NCBI RefSeq assembly: GCF_963676685.1 | Contig: NC_092353.1 | Location: forward strand, 12,769,361 to 12,833,360 | Direction of reading: 5' to 3' | From: Mytilus edulis | Lineage: Eukaryota; Mollusca; Bivalvia; Mytilida; Mytilidae | Length of the DNA stretch: 64,000 nt | In this document: positions 12,467-25,600 of the stretch, in pieces | Layout of the letters: each line of letters starts with the position of its first letter | Position numbering within the stretch: position 1 is the first letter of the stretch | Made by a program: the position numbers and the translations under genes | Notes under the pieces: generated by a model | Databases searched by the model: none | Told to the model about the DNA's origin: nothing | The model's input: the letters and a program-made list of their open reading frames with translations, nothing else

Positions 12467-13321
12467 AAAAACATAAATATCAATACATAAAAAGAAATTT
12501 TGCACCTATCATAACATGTAAACAGTATACAGCTGGGTATAGAATTTATATTTAAATTTTCAGAAACTCATTAATATTTTTAAATAACTTGAAATATGTT
12601 CTCGAGACTTTTTTATCATTCACTTTATAATCAAAACAGACAGAAAGCTTTCAAATGACTTTTGTAACACTGTAAATACAGAAATTTTGTGTCAGCATCT
12701 TAATAATAAGAACATTCAATGTGATATTTGATACTTATATCAACAAGCAGATATTCCTGAAAATGTAATAATCAATCTCACATTTTTGCCCATTCTTAAA
12801 AAAGGCTATGATAAAAGCACTCAATAATTTCAAATTTACATTATAAAATCTGCTAGAATCTGACAACACTTCTTTCTACTTTCTGATTTGGAAAATAGCA
12901 TCGGACAATGAAATTCCTGACAATGCAGTCATGTTTAAAGCTGTGTATCATTGCAAGCAAACCAGGTCTTTAAAATAGAAATTAGAACAGAGTATTGTCA
13001 GAACCGTGTTGGCAAAGCATGACACAAGATCTATCATTCAATTAGATTGAGATTATATTTAAAAATCATAAAATAAAAAAAACACTGACTATAAAGTTTG
13101 TTAATAATTATTGAATAAAATAATTATGAAGTTTAAACCATGTAAACTGTAATAATGATAATATCAGAAAACTCAAGTGAAGAACTTGTAGCCTAGGCTT
13201 AAAATCTAATGACCATGTCCATTTTAGTCACCTTAAACGTTCAATTCAAGTTACTGTGGATTCATTATTCATTGGATTCTAATTCTAATTTTCATTTTAT
13301 TATTAAACCACAATTTTAGAT

Positions 13322-13465
13322 GTTCAACAGAGTACAAATAGTCTATTGGTATATAAAGTGTACAGGTTAGATCTTCAACAGAGTACAAATAGTCTATTGG
13401 TATATGTGGTATATAAAATATACAACAGAGTACAAATAGTCTATTGGTATATAAAATATACAGAC
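13322..13465. repeat. Three-copy direct repeat (AGAGTACAAATAGTCTATTG)
   Basis: The block 'CAACAGAGTACAAATAGTCT' followed by 'ATTGGTATAT' appears at about 13324, 13377 and 13423, separated by variable TATA-rich spacers. It lies in the probable 3' untranslated region of the minus-strand gene ending at 13648. It produces small artificial reading frames on both strands. Confidence 0.85.
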
Positions 13466-13647
13466 TTAGGAAAAACCAGGAAATCAAATACCCATCAAAA
13501 TACAATATTCCTTTGTTCCTTGAAAATTGGTACCCACAAAAAAAATAATGAAAGATGCAAAAACAACGAATATAAATGTGTTTACATTCTTCGTTACCAT
13601 GGTTATAGCATGAATATCCCTATTAATGACTAGAGAAACACATAATA

Positions 13648-16600
13648 TTATTTGATATTATTTAGTGACATAAAATCTTTGATTAACGTCCTGCGTTCTG
13701 GTTCCATAAGAATATCTTTAGGATTTGAATAGTATATTATAGCATTATCATCCTGATCAAGATCTTCATTATCTTTAAGTTTCTGGTAATGTTTTCTTGT
13801 CATTTCAAGTAATGTAAAGAAAACCTGAAAAATATAAATTAAATAAAAATATTATGGTGGAGTTTGGTGTATCCGCACAGTTACGACTTCTCTTTATTAA
13901 ACTGATAAAACCATTAATCAGATAATATTGTGTGAAAACAATTCATTACATACTTTTTTTTCATATTTTGTATGTATGGTTTCATCTTTAAGATTTTGTG
14001 TAATAAATGTAAAAAATTAGGGAAATCCTCATTCAGAGAATTCATCAAATGTCCAGTGACTTAGAGCATGCCTTTAAAAAAAAGATTTTTTTTTAATAAT
14101 GGAAAAATTTATAGTACAAAATTAACATGATTAAGGTGAATTTGAACAAAACATAGTACAAGGATGCAGAGTAAAATTCATTTTAATCTGATTAAAATTT
14201 GATTTAAATGAAACAAATTTTATCTGATAATGTAATTTTTTTAATGGAAATTGGCTAAATATGGTTAGTTGTTGGATTGTTATAAATTTACTCTTGAAGT
14301 TAACAATTTTAATCTTTTCTGTCCCAATTATGAATACTTAAACAATATACAAGAACAATCTACTTGTGTAACTTTGCCGATATGTATAATCACGTAATAC
14401 CCAATATCACTGGCGGCACAGACATTTGGGACTCCACTTTAAATAATTACATTAACTGATCAATTCATTAGCCTACAGGCTCTGGTTTCAACAGCTTCTT
14501 TCATTGAAATCATTTGATTTGTAGTTATAACATGTATAAGGTCAAATTTAATCTTCTTGCTCTTGACTTACAATAAGACAATTGTGGTACAGTACTATAA
14601 AATTATAAATAAATAAAAATGAAGAATTGCCTCCTGTATGCTGAGTGATTTTTCTGACGTAGTCGGTATTCGTTTCGGTTTGTGCCCTTTGAACTTAAGG
14701 ACGCTTAACTACATTTTGTATGGCAACAGAATATGCATGCTCGAAAATCTTTTCTGTGATTGGACAAAATGCTGTCATGGTGGGTGATTTGGTTGTGTTT
14801 GAAAAAACGTCTCGTTAATTATATCGTGATGAAAAGCAAGTGAAAAACTATAAACATTTGAACTAGATCTCACAAAGATTTATATTTTTAAAATAATTGT
14901 TTCTCCGCATGTGAGATTTCCGCGGGTTTTGGTGAATGTAAACAGAAAGATACGAGGACCGAGTAAACTGAACACAAACAGAGAAAACGTTATTTAAATG
15001 GAAAATCACTTATAACTGAGAGCAGAATAAAAAAGGAAAAAACCAATTTTCCTCTTTTTTCACTCTAATTTCTAACAAGTGCAATTAGAGGCTAAATTTG
15101 GACCAGAACGTAATAAATTTATTCTATAACCCATGTATTTGAGAAAAAATCATGAAAAACAAAGACAATTCTGTTATATTAGTATTTATTTGTTACATTT
15201 CAAAATAAATTTATACTGAATTCTGCACTTAGATGTCCATTTTTAGTCAACTCTCTGTAAAGGATGCAACATAGAATAAATATATTCTAAATGCATGGTG
15301 CTTTATGTATATGATCATTTATAAAATAAATTTATTATATAGAGCCTTAATATCTGTTATTAGTTCGAGAAAATCATAGAATAAATTTATTCTACATTTA
15401 ATGTGATTTATGATTATAATAATATATAAAATAAAATTTATTTTGAAAGTAAAGTAATCTGTATGGTGAGGTTGAGACACAGAATAAAATTATTCTATGT
15501 TCAATGTGATTTTTGTCTTGTATAATAATATATAAATTAAATTTATTCTGAAAGTAAAGTTAATATATTAAGGTGGAGACACAGAATAAACTTATTCTAC
15601 ATTCAATGTGGATTAAAAGTATTATGATATATAAAATAAATTTATTTTGATAGTACAGTAATTATGTTAAGGTTGAGACACAGAATAAATTTATTCTGGT
15701 TATAAAAATATATAAAATTTGTTTAGGAAAAAATACACTGATCTGTATGATTTGTTTAGGCTACATAGAATAATTTTATTTTAAACCAGCGGTGTTTTTG
15801 ATAATATTTTATATGTTCACATAATTTTACCTTGAAAATACATTTAGGTCAGAAAAAAATGTGTTCCTATATAATTTTCTATCTTTCATGTCTATTTACA
15901 TGTAAGATTCATAAACATGTATTTTATTAGAAGTTGTGATGTGACTGTTTATAAACCCAACTTAAGACAATGCATATATCTGCTATCAACAATGCAAAAG
16001 GACACTCCCCTTGAAATATGAAAACATCAATTTCTTCAGCTGATTTTGTTATGTGGGACTGAGTAGAAATACTGTGCAGCAATTTAAAAAAAAAAAAAAA
16101 TATCAATATATAAATGTAAAATAAACAGATAAGAAATAGTAAAAGTTCAACAGGTTTTTCTTAAATTGAAAATATATCTGTTTTTTAAAACATGTCTCTC
16201 TCTGTAGATGCACGTGCTAAAAATTGTCTTTTTTCTTGCTTCTGGATAGGCCTGGTCTGAAAGAAATAACGACAAATTCAAAACAGTTTCAAATATTTTT
16301 AGTAACCATACCAAAATTTATAATCTTTAATAAAGAAATTGTCTGTCTTTCTTTTAATCTTACTTATGACAATGTATGATGTCCATTTTGCTTATATAAT
16401 ATTATTCACTCTCTTTATTGTAACTAATAATAATTTTTAGTCTTCCTCTGTGTTGAAGTCCGTACTTTGACCTATAATGATTTACTTTTTTAAATTGTGA
16501 TTTGGATGGAGAGTTGTCTCATTGGCACCTATACCACATCTTATATCTATTGCCTCTGGATACAGCAAGATAAAGATGGCTATGCTATGCACTTGAACAG

Positions 16601-19600
16601 TAATTATTGAATTTTAATTTATACAATAAATGGATTAATTTACAGTAACTAATTAAACTTTTACAATTTAAAAGTCAACAATCTATCAAATTAAAACCTC
16701 ATTATTACATACCTAATCTTCATCTTCAGAAACACTGAATAAGTCAGGACTGAATAATAATCTAGTCTTTTTTGCTGGTGTTTCATAACAGTTTTCTCAC
16801 TCTACAAGAAATATTTGAAGTTTAAAATGCAGGAACACTTACTCTGTTATTGTTTTTCTTCAGGCATATTTCTTTATTTTTTATCAGGATTGGCATGTAT
16901 CATTCCCAACTTCCTGAATATGCATGTAATATTTGCCATTGGACATTCAGCCAGTAATGATCAATCAATCAATCAATCATAGTCTTTAAACAGATGAGTG
17001 GTTCATGCCTAGGAGACAGCGAACTGAATACACAAATAACAATTAAAATCAGGTTTCATTAAGTCTTAAACAAAACACAGGACTGGTGTTAACAATACTT
17101 TTACCTATCCCAATTAACATACCAGAAAACAAGTAAGACATGTTCCAAAAGGAACAGCAGCTTCCTCAGGTAAAAATGTGAGTAATGTACCCAACACATT
17201 CTCCTTTCAACAAAATATTCATTTTCCTCTCAAAACGTTAAAGATGCGCGTTCAGCACTCTGATACAAAAATATATTGAAATTTAGGTACATGTACTTTA
17301 GTCAACACTTTACACATTTTATTACCAAAATATGAGTGCAAATGTCTCGCCTTTGTCTTACTTATCATTGAAATCATATTGAAAGTCTTTAGTACAATTA
17401 TCAGGTATACTTAACTTTATCAATGCACAACTTACTACAATGTATGACACAACTAAAAATTGTCCAATGAACCATAAAAATGAAGTCGAAGTCAATTGAG
17501 ACCTGTCAGACGGACATTTCCAGCTGACAATGATTCCATACATGATACACCCTATATAGTGGTCTTACTGCTTAAAGTATCTGAGAAATTGACCAAACCA
17601 CAAACACTATACATTGACCAATGAACCATGACATTGAGGCCAAGGTCAGACGGAACTTGTCGGGTGGATATGTACACCTTGCATTCATTTCAACAATTCA
17701 TACACCAAATATAAATGACTTACCAGTTATAGTATCTAGATACGGTCTTGCTTAAGTTACTTTATTTTTGATAACTGATCCATGGAATAAGGTCGAGGTC
17801 AGGTTAACCCTACATGTACCTAGCTGACGAACATGTAAATGTTGCTAGGAACCCATATACCAAACAAAGTTATCATATTACTCATAATAAGTGAGTTTTT
17901 CATTTAACAAAACAAAATGTATCAAGCAGTTACTGAACCATAAAAAATGAGGTTGTCGGGACAATGACATATGACAGACGGAAATTTCGTAACATAAGGT
18001 ATGAAGCATTTAGATTGTCTATTTACTTATAAAATATAATGCTTCAAACAAATAGTGTACACCATCGTCGCCGCCGTTGCTTGGTTGCAATACCTACCAT
18101 GCCATGTCTCGCAGACAGGCGGAAAAAAAACCCAAATCACTGCACAACAGACATTAACGTTTCATATAAACCTCTGAAGAAAGAGATACCTTTCTGAGAA
18201 TTTTTTTTTCCCTGAAAGGACCCTTTAATTTGTATTCATGCTGGACTATATTTTTTCCAGAGTTTAATCGTTAATACACATGATATATATGCTACACTTT
18301 TACTATTTTATATAATATTTATGAAAAATTTACTGTTGTTAAAGTGTGTACATTTCCCTCGAGATACAATGTATATTATTTACCATTTAAAATTCCTTGC
18401 AGTCAGAATTAATACATTTTTTTTTTAAATTATTCGAAAATGCCTGCCCATAACAAGTATTAATTTGATGACCATTCGGGCATTCATTTGAGAAGAAAGA
18501 TTCGACTGAAGTGGTTTTTTTTCAGGGAGCTAGGTTCTTTAAGTTCGAAAAGGACATCTGTGGTCTACTAAAACAGTGCATAGTTATGAAAATTTGTCAA
18601 CAGAAGGCATGAAAGGCTTATAATATCTATGTTTATATATAAATACATAAAATATAAAATAGATACTTACAGACTTCTGTTGTCTATCCTGATATGTTCC
18701 TGGTGCCGTTTCAACCACGACAAATACAATACACAAACGGACATTGAATCGTCGCTCCTAATCTTTGAATAACATTTGAAACAGACGGCCTTTCCTCCAT
18801 GTACTAACTCGAATAATTCAGCGCCCCCTATCCACTACTTTTCTCGAGGAAATGGTTCATGGAGTGATCGAAGTGATCGTAATATATTAAAATACTGGAT
18901 TATTCGGGTTATCTATGTACTGACAAATATATTAAGATAGAGTCAAATGCACACGCTGTGAATTTATTATGTAATTTCCGTCGTTTGTTTGTCATTATCT
19001 ATCGTGCGAAATTTTACATTCGGATGTTTATAATTTATTAGGTTTATTGACCACGATGGCCACAGTATGTGGTCATTAAAATATGATATAGGTAATTAGC
19101 ATATGATAACAAATCGTGTTCGAAGAAAGAATCGGAAGATTTTATATTACAATTATCTTTTTCGTTTAGTTCTTAAAATTAAAAATCATTTACGTTATTA
19201 AAAAAAATCAGTTTTGAATATACCAATATTTTTTTTTTGTATAGGAACACTATTTATTCCATAGAAAAACAAAAGAATATTGGGTATCGATCCGTGACAC
19301 AAAATGAATATAAGCACATTATTATAAAACACATACACAAAATAAGCAAAGGAACGAGCTTTAATTGCTCAAAGTCACATTAAACCTTCAACATGCAACA
19401 AAAAGGATCTCACCACACTGCAAATGTAAGAACAGCCAGAGCGAAATAGTTTGCAAAAACAATTTGAATAGACTTCGTAAGATGTAACACCACCATTTTG
19501 GGCACGTTCAAAAAGGAAAGAAGTACGTATTTAAAACAAATTAAGTAGTTCTTACGTATTTAAATCAAACTTTATTATATGCAGAATATTTTTTTGTAAG

Positions 19601-22600
19601 TTATATAGATATCAAATGAAAGGGTAAGGATTGCTGATCCTTGTAGAACACACACATTTGACAGATGAATACAAATGATACAAATAGTTATGAATTAATT
19701 CTATAAAATTGAGGGCGTATATTGCCTGTTACTCAGATATGTAGTACCTAGTTTGGTGAATCTAAAGTTATAATATAATGAGTACAGTCTGATGTGTAAA
19801 TAATGGTATACTTATCCCCCATATATATATTTGCATGCTGTTTTTTTTGTGTTGACGTCCGAAATACTGCACTGTAGACTTACAGTTAGGGTTTTTGTGC
19901 TTGTGAGAGAAACATGTTTAACCCCGCCACATTATTTATGTATGTGCCTGTCCCAAGTCAGGAGCCTGTAATTCAGTGGTTGTCGTTTGTTTATCTATGG
20001 TTTATGTGTTACATATTTTTTTTTCGTTCATTTTTTTACATAAATAAAGCCGTTAGTTTTCTCGCTTGAATTGTTTTACATTGTCTTATCGGGGCCTATT
20101 ATAGCTGACTGTGCGGTGTGGGCTTTGTCCATTGTTGAAGGCCGTACGGTGACCTATAGTTGTTGATGTCTGTGTCATTTTGGTCTTTTGTGGATAGTTG
20201 TCTCATTGGCAATCATACCACATCTTCTTTTTTATATTAGCTTATTGTTTCTGCTTTCCGTAAAAAAAAGAATGGCTTTTCCATGATATTATATGTTACA
20301 TTGCTCCTACCAAACAAATAATGAAGGTTAAGAAAACATTCGTTTATATGTAATGAAAGCATTTGAAGACTTATGTACGATTTAAGTTAGAATAATGTGT
20401 CTTGGCAGAGTGGCATGTCTTCTTACAAAGTTATTTGTATCTTCTGAAAAAAACGCGTCAAAAAATCTGACGCAGTTTGTCTAGTACAAAACGTGTAAAT
20501 AACATAAAGCATGTTGTCATTCTGGGTGTATGTATGTAAAAGCTACCACTGGACATCAGACATCGTTATTATCGTCATCCTCATCATTCTTTATATATAT
20601 ATATAAATAATGATCGGAGTATCTTATGGTAAAAAGGGACATAAAAAAGTGGTTAAAACTTTGCTCCATCATGGTTATCAATCTAAATAGAATCATATTC
20701 AAAACAGTGTAGCTGTGGCCATTGATTAACAACCTTAAATTATCCCATTGACTGGGGCAGATTATGTGAACGTTTGTCTGTAACAACCGCTGCTCACTAT
20801 GTACTTGTTAAAGGCACTTAAACTGTGGGGTCACAAAAGGTTCTCAACACCTAAATAAAGAAATTAGAAAAACTAATCAGGAATAACACGATGTTTTGAT
20901 TTATATCAATAATATAAATCAAAACATAAAGTTATTCCTGATTAATTTTTCGAACTATTTTAATATTAAAGGCGTTAAGAACCTTTGGTGACCCCACAGT
21001 TTAAATTCTATAATAAGTAAGTAGTGAGCAGTTGTCGTTACAGACACACGTTCACCTAATCTGCCCCAGTCAATGGGATAATTTAAGGTTGTCAATCAAT
21101 GGCCACAGCTACACTGTTTTGAATATGATTCTATATATAATTCTCTAATTTCGTTATCCTCTTATAAAATACAAGCACTATCATGGTTCTGGAATGATTT
21201 ATCCGGGCTATTGTTTCATATGTAAATTTTAAAATAATAAATGGCGAATTAACTAAAAATATATATAAACTATGAAAGAACGAAGCACTTACTTCAAAGC
21301 TGATTAAACCCGCGGGGATTTCAAGAAAGCTTTTTACACAAGACAAAGTCAATGAAGAGATTTCATTACGAACCTATCTTCTGGATTTATTCTTATTTTG
21401 TTCAAGTCCTGAATATGCACGTAATTTTAGCCACAACACGTTCAGCAAACTTAAAAATCGTCTCCTTAAATTTTTTTTATCTGAAAACGATGAAAGCTAA
21501 TTTAGTCGAGGGTTTCGTTGTATAATTAATCAAGCCCCCCCCCCCCCCGTAGTATCTTTGTCCGCACTGATGTCGTTTCCTGCTTCGACTCACTAAAAAT
21601 CGAGGTATATTAGTCAAGTTACCGCCACTGGATATGAAGCATGTACAATGTACAGATTTATCATTAGCTTTGAAGAGAATGGGATACCAAACAACATATC
21701 CATATTTTTGTTTCGCCTATATATTTTTTCGCCTTAAAGTTCTTTTACATATTTTTAAATTGTTGAAATTTCTATTACAATTAATGCACTTTTGATTATA
21801 AGTTGAAACAATATATATATAATTAATTATATATAATATTACCTTAAAAACACATGCAAGCGATTTTTAGTTTCTTGATCTTTTCGTTTTTAGGGGCCTG
21901 AGGTTGTGATGGTTCAAACCTCGCACATGGCAGTTGCGTTCAAAATTCAATCATAAAAAATAAAGTTGAGAATGGAAATGGGGAATGTGTTAAAAAGACA
22001 ACAACCCGACCATAGCACAAACAACAGCAGAAGGTCACCAACAGGTCTTCAATGCAACGAGAAATTCCTGCACCCGGAGGCGTCCTTCAGCTGGCCCCCA
22101 AACAAATATATATACTAGTTCAGTGATAATGAACGCCATACTAAACTCCAATTTGTACACAAGAAACTAAAATTAAAAATAATACAAGACTAGCAAAGGC
22201 CAGAGGCTCCTGACTTGGGACAGGCGCAAAAATGCGGCGGGGTTAAACATGTTTATGGGATCTCAACCCCCCCCCCCCCTATATCTCTAGCCAATGTAGA
22301 AAAGTAAACGCATAACAACAGGCACATTAAAATTCAGTTCAACAGAAGTCCGAGTCTGATGTCAGAAGATGTAAACAAAGAAAATAAACAAAATGACAAT
22401 AATATATATATAAATAACAACAGACTACTAGCAGTTAACTGACATGCCTGCTCCAGACTTCAATTAAACTGATTGAAAGATTATGTCTTCATCATATGAA
22501 TATCAGGCACAATCCTTCCCGTTAGTGGTTTAGTATCATTTATTTAGTAATGATTCTTTATGTCGTATATTCCGTTCCCTTTTCAGGAATGTGACCCACC

Positions 22601-25600
22601 GAATTATTACCGAGTTTGAAATAGCATGACCAATACGACGGGTGCCTCACGTGAAATTCTTCCCTATAGGGGTTTAGTATATTGATTGAATATAATTATC
22701 AGTTTTCACGACAAAAATCTTAGATTCTCTCTTGGCATTCCGGCTTTCTCCACCATTGCAGTTTGATAACCACGAAATGAACAATATAATATTGTGCTGA
22801 AAGTTACGTTGAACACTAATAAATCGGTATTTCGGTTTTAGCACCCAGACTCAAGGCATAGGGTTTGAAGATCGATTGGAAAAAAGCAACCGTTTCTAAT
22901 CACAATGTTTCATAATCAAAATAATGCTTTACTTTGAATACATGGAGGGCAAGGCCTTAACCTATATATACGTTCTCACAAGTACGAGGGTTAGGATGGG
23001 GTCAAATTTCAACCATTTTTCTCTTACTATTCTTTCTATTTTTTGTTCATTATTCTCTATTCTGTAAACCCCCATCCGCAGCCTCAGGTATAGACGAAGT
23101 GTCATATATGTGGTCTAGTAATGTCAGCAGTGTGATCTGCACGTTTATCATTTTGTAGAAAAAGATGAACGGGTGGTGTTTATACATTGTTTTGATGTAA
23201 GATATGATACATCTTTTCTATAAAATCGATTGATTGACAGATTGTTGGTTGCTTAACGTGCAGTGTCAAATAGTTCATACATGCATGCACGGAACGAGAA
23301 GCTATTTTAAAACAATACATACCATGGGGAATACCTGTAATAAGGGTAGACCGGGATGAAGTGCGGTAAGCTTTTTATAAATCTTTAAAAACAAATAAAA
23401 GAAAGGATAAGACAAAATGGTACACATTCTCAAACGCCTATTTATCGGTAATAATACTTGAGGATCTTGTTGAAGTTGATAGAATATCGAATCATGGGAC
23501 TGGGAAACGCTGAATAAAGGACAAAAAATATAGCATATACAAAAAAATATAAAGAATAGAAAATAAAAGGATGATCGAATAGAGAATAATGAGCAAAATT
23601 ATAAAGAATAGAAAAAATGTTTAAAAATTTTAAAAGAATACAAAATCGATGGACCATCCATCCAGACCATTATACTTTTGTAGTTGTCCATTTTTGATTA
23701 ACTAATTTTTTTATTAGAATGATATAAAATGACCACATATTAATAACCTCTATGAAATGACACAGATTCAAATAATTTACAATCTTCGATTTGTTTAATT
23801 CATGGTTAGCAAACAAGTGCCGCATATCTATCTGAAGTTGTTAAAATAATTATTGCTAATTATAACAAACGCGGCTTAACAGCCTTATCATTTTATGTAA
23901 TGCACGCGTACGTTGATTGTAGGCCCCTAGTGTTACCACATGCCGAGAAGACTTCAAATGGAAACACAAGATAATTAATGACAAGACGTAGGACACTGAT
24001 CTGTAATTTTGTATGATATGATCACTTGGTATTTCTCTCTATGTACGTGCAATGAAGATGACAGACAAGTGGAAATTAAAAGGAGGAAAGACAAGTTGAA
24101 CATAGACGGGATAGTTTTCCAGTTTCGTTTATGAAACATTCATCACAGTTCAAGAAATTGGAGGTTAGTTTTGCTCAGTATACTAGAGGTGGGATTAGGG
24201 GTGGGGTCAAGGATACTGGGATCCCCTCATAGATCCCCGACATATATGCTCAATGCATACTAGACGTTTTACAAGTCTCTGCGTATGCCCCTTTTCAAAT
24301 CCTCGATCGATCTGCATCTGCGAATATCAATTTGCATATTTTTCTACGATATTACTATTACTAGATTTATTTCACTTGACTGGGCGGAGTTTAAGAAGTT
24401 CGCTTATTTAAGACCAGTCCATCTATAAACAGGAGTTTTGGGATAAGATCATCAATGAAGTGTCCAGTTATTCGTCTGATATCATACACTCAGTTCTTTT
24501 GTATATGCGTTTGGTGACACTGATTAGTGATTAGAATTCAATAATAATTATAACGACAATCATCCTTATCACACACATCTTCAAATAGACTGTCCTTATG
24601 CGAATTAAAACATAAGCTCCGCCCGATCAGTTGAAAAAACGTTGGTAAATATACATCAGAATATCGATCATTCCATAATAAACAAGAACAATTTGGAATA
24701 TAACATTTATGGAACGCCACAACTGCCTATAATAACGATAATCATATCATTAAGGAAGAGGTATTGGATATAAAGTACTAAATGGTGGCCCCATTGCCGG
24801 CAATGCTATTTTAGCAATTATCTCCTTAAAAAGCGCTTTTAATAAACTAATTATGGAAAAACTGCTGTTGTCTAATTGAAGCTCGATATCTATTTGCGAT
24901 TTTACCGCACTCAAATATATATGGTCCCATGGCTTTTCTTGGTGAATTTTGGGTTTTTTCACGATACCTGACGATTTCGCAGAAAAATTTCCCTAATTTT
25001 GAGCAACATAAAAAAAATATTTCCGGCCCTTCATACTATACATTTTTAAAGGACAATTTTGTGCTTGCATGAAACTTCATTCATAATGCTTTCCAGAAGA
25101 AAAATATATAAAAGATATAACAACCAATCACAGAGAGCCATCTATTTTTATCTCTATGTCATGTTCCTTCATAAAATGGCTGCGCCCATGTAATTGTATT
25201 TGTTACATTGTTACCTATATCATGAAGCAAATTAAATTAAATGTTCATTCTATAACTAAATTTGACTATACTACTCTGACAATTTGTTATATCACTAAGA
25301 TAAATTTATATACTACAAGTGTGGACACAGATCAGTGTGGATAGTATGTTTGGATGTTTGACAGTGTTTTGTAAGACAAAAGAAGTTCTATGTTTTTCCC
25401 ATAGGGTTCTATATTATTAACTATGTTGCATAATATGACAACCAACCTGAGCATTAGGAGAGTTGTATATTTTATATTTAGTTTTTTATGTTCAAGACGG
25501 GCATACAAGAGCTCTAGACACTAATTGCATCAATTACCAAATGATTATGTCAGATAGAGTATGTTCCAAATTCTTGATTTTGGATATATTTTGAAGCTAG

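Noticed and set aside
16713..16801. Possible coding exon reading ETPAKKTRLLFSPDLFSVSE on the minus strand
   Set aside because: The peptide looks natural, but the frame needs a non-standard acceptor within GTGAG, and its phase does not fit the upstream exon at 33151-33480. Left as unproven.
24538..24962. Two minus-strand frames of 60 and 70 codons
   Set aside because: No splice sites, no homologous motif, no signal peptide; ordinary chance length for this composition.
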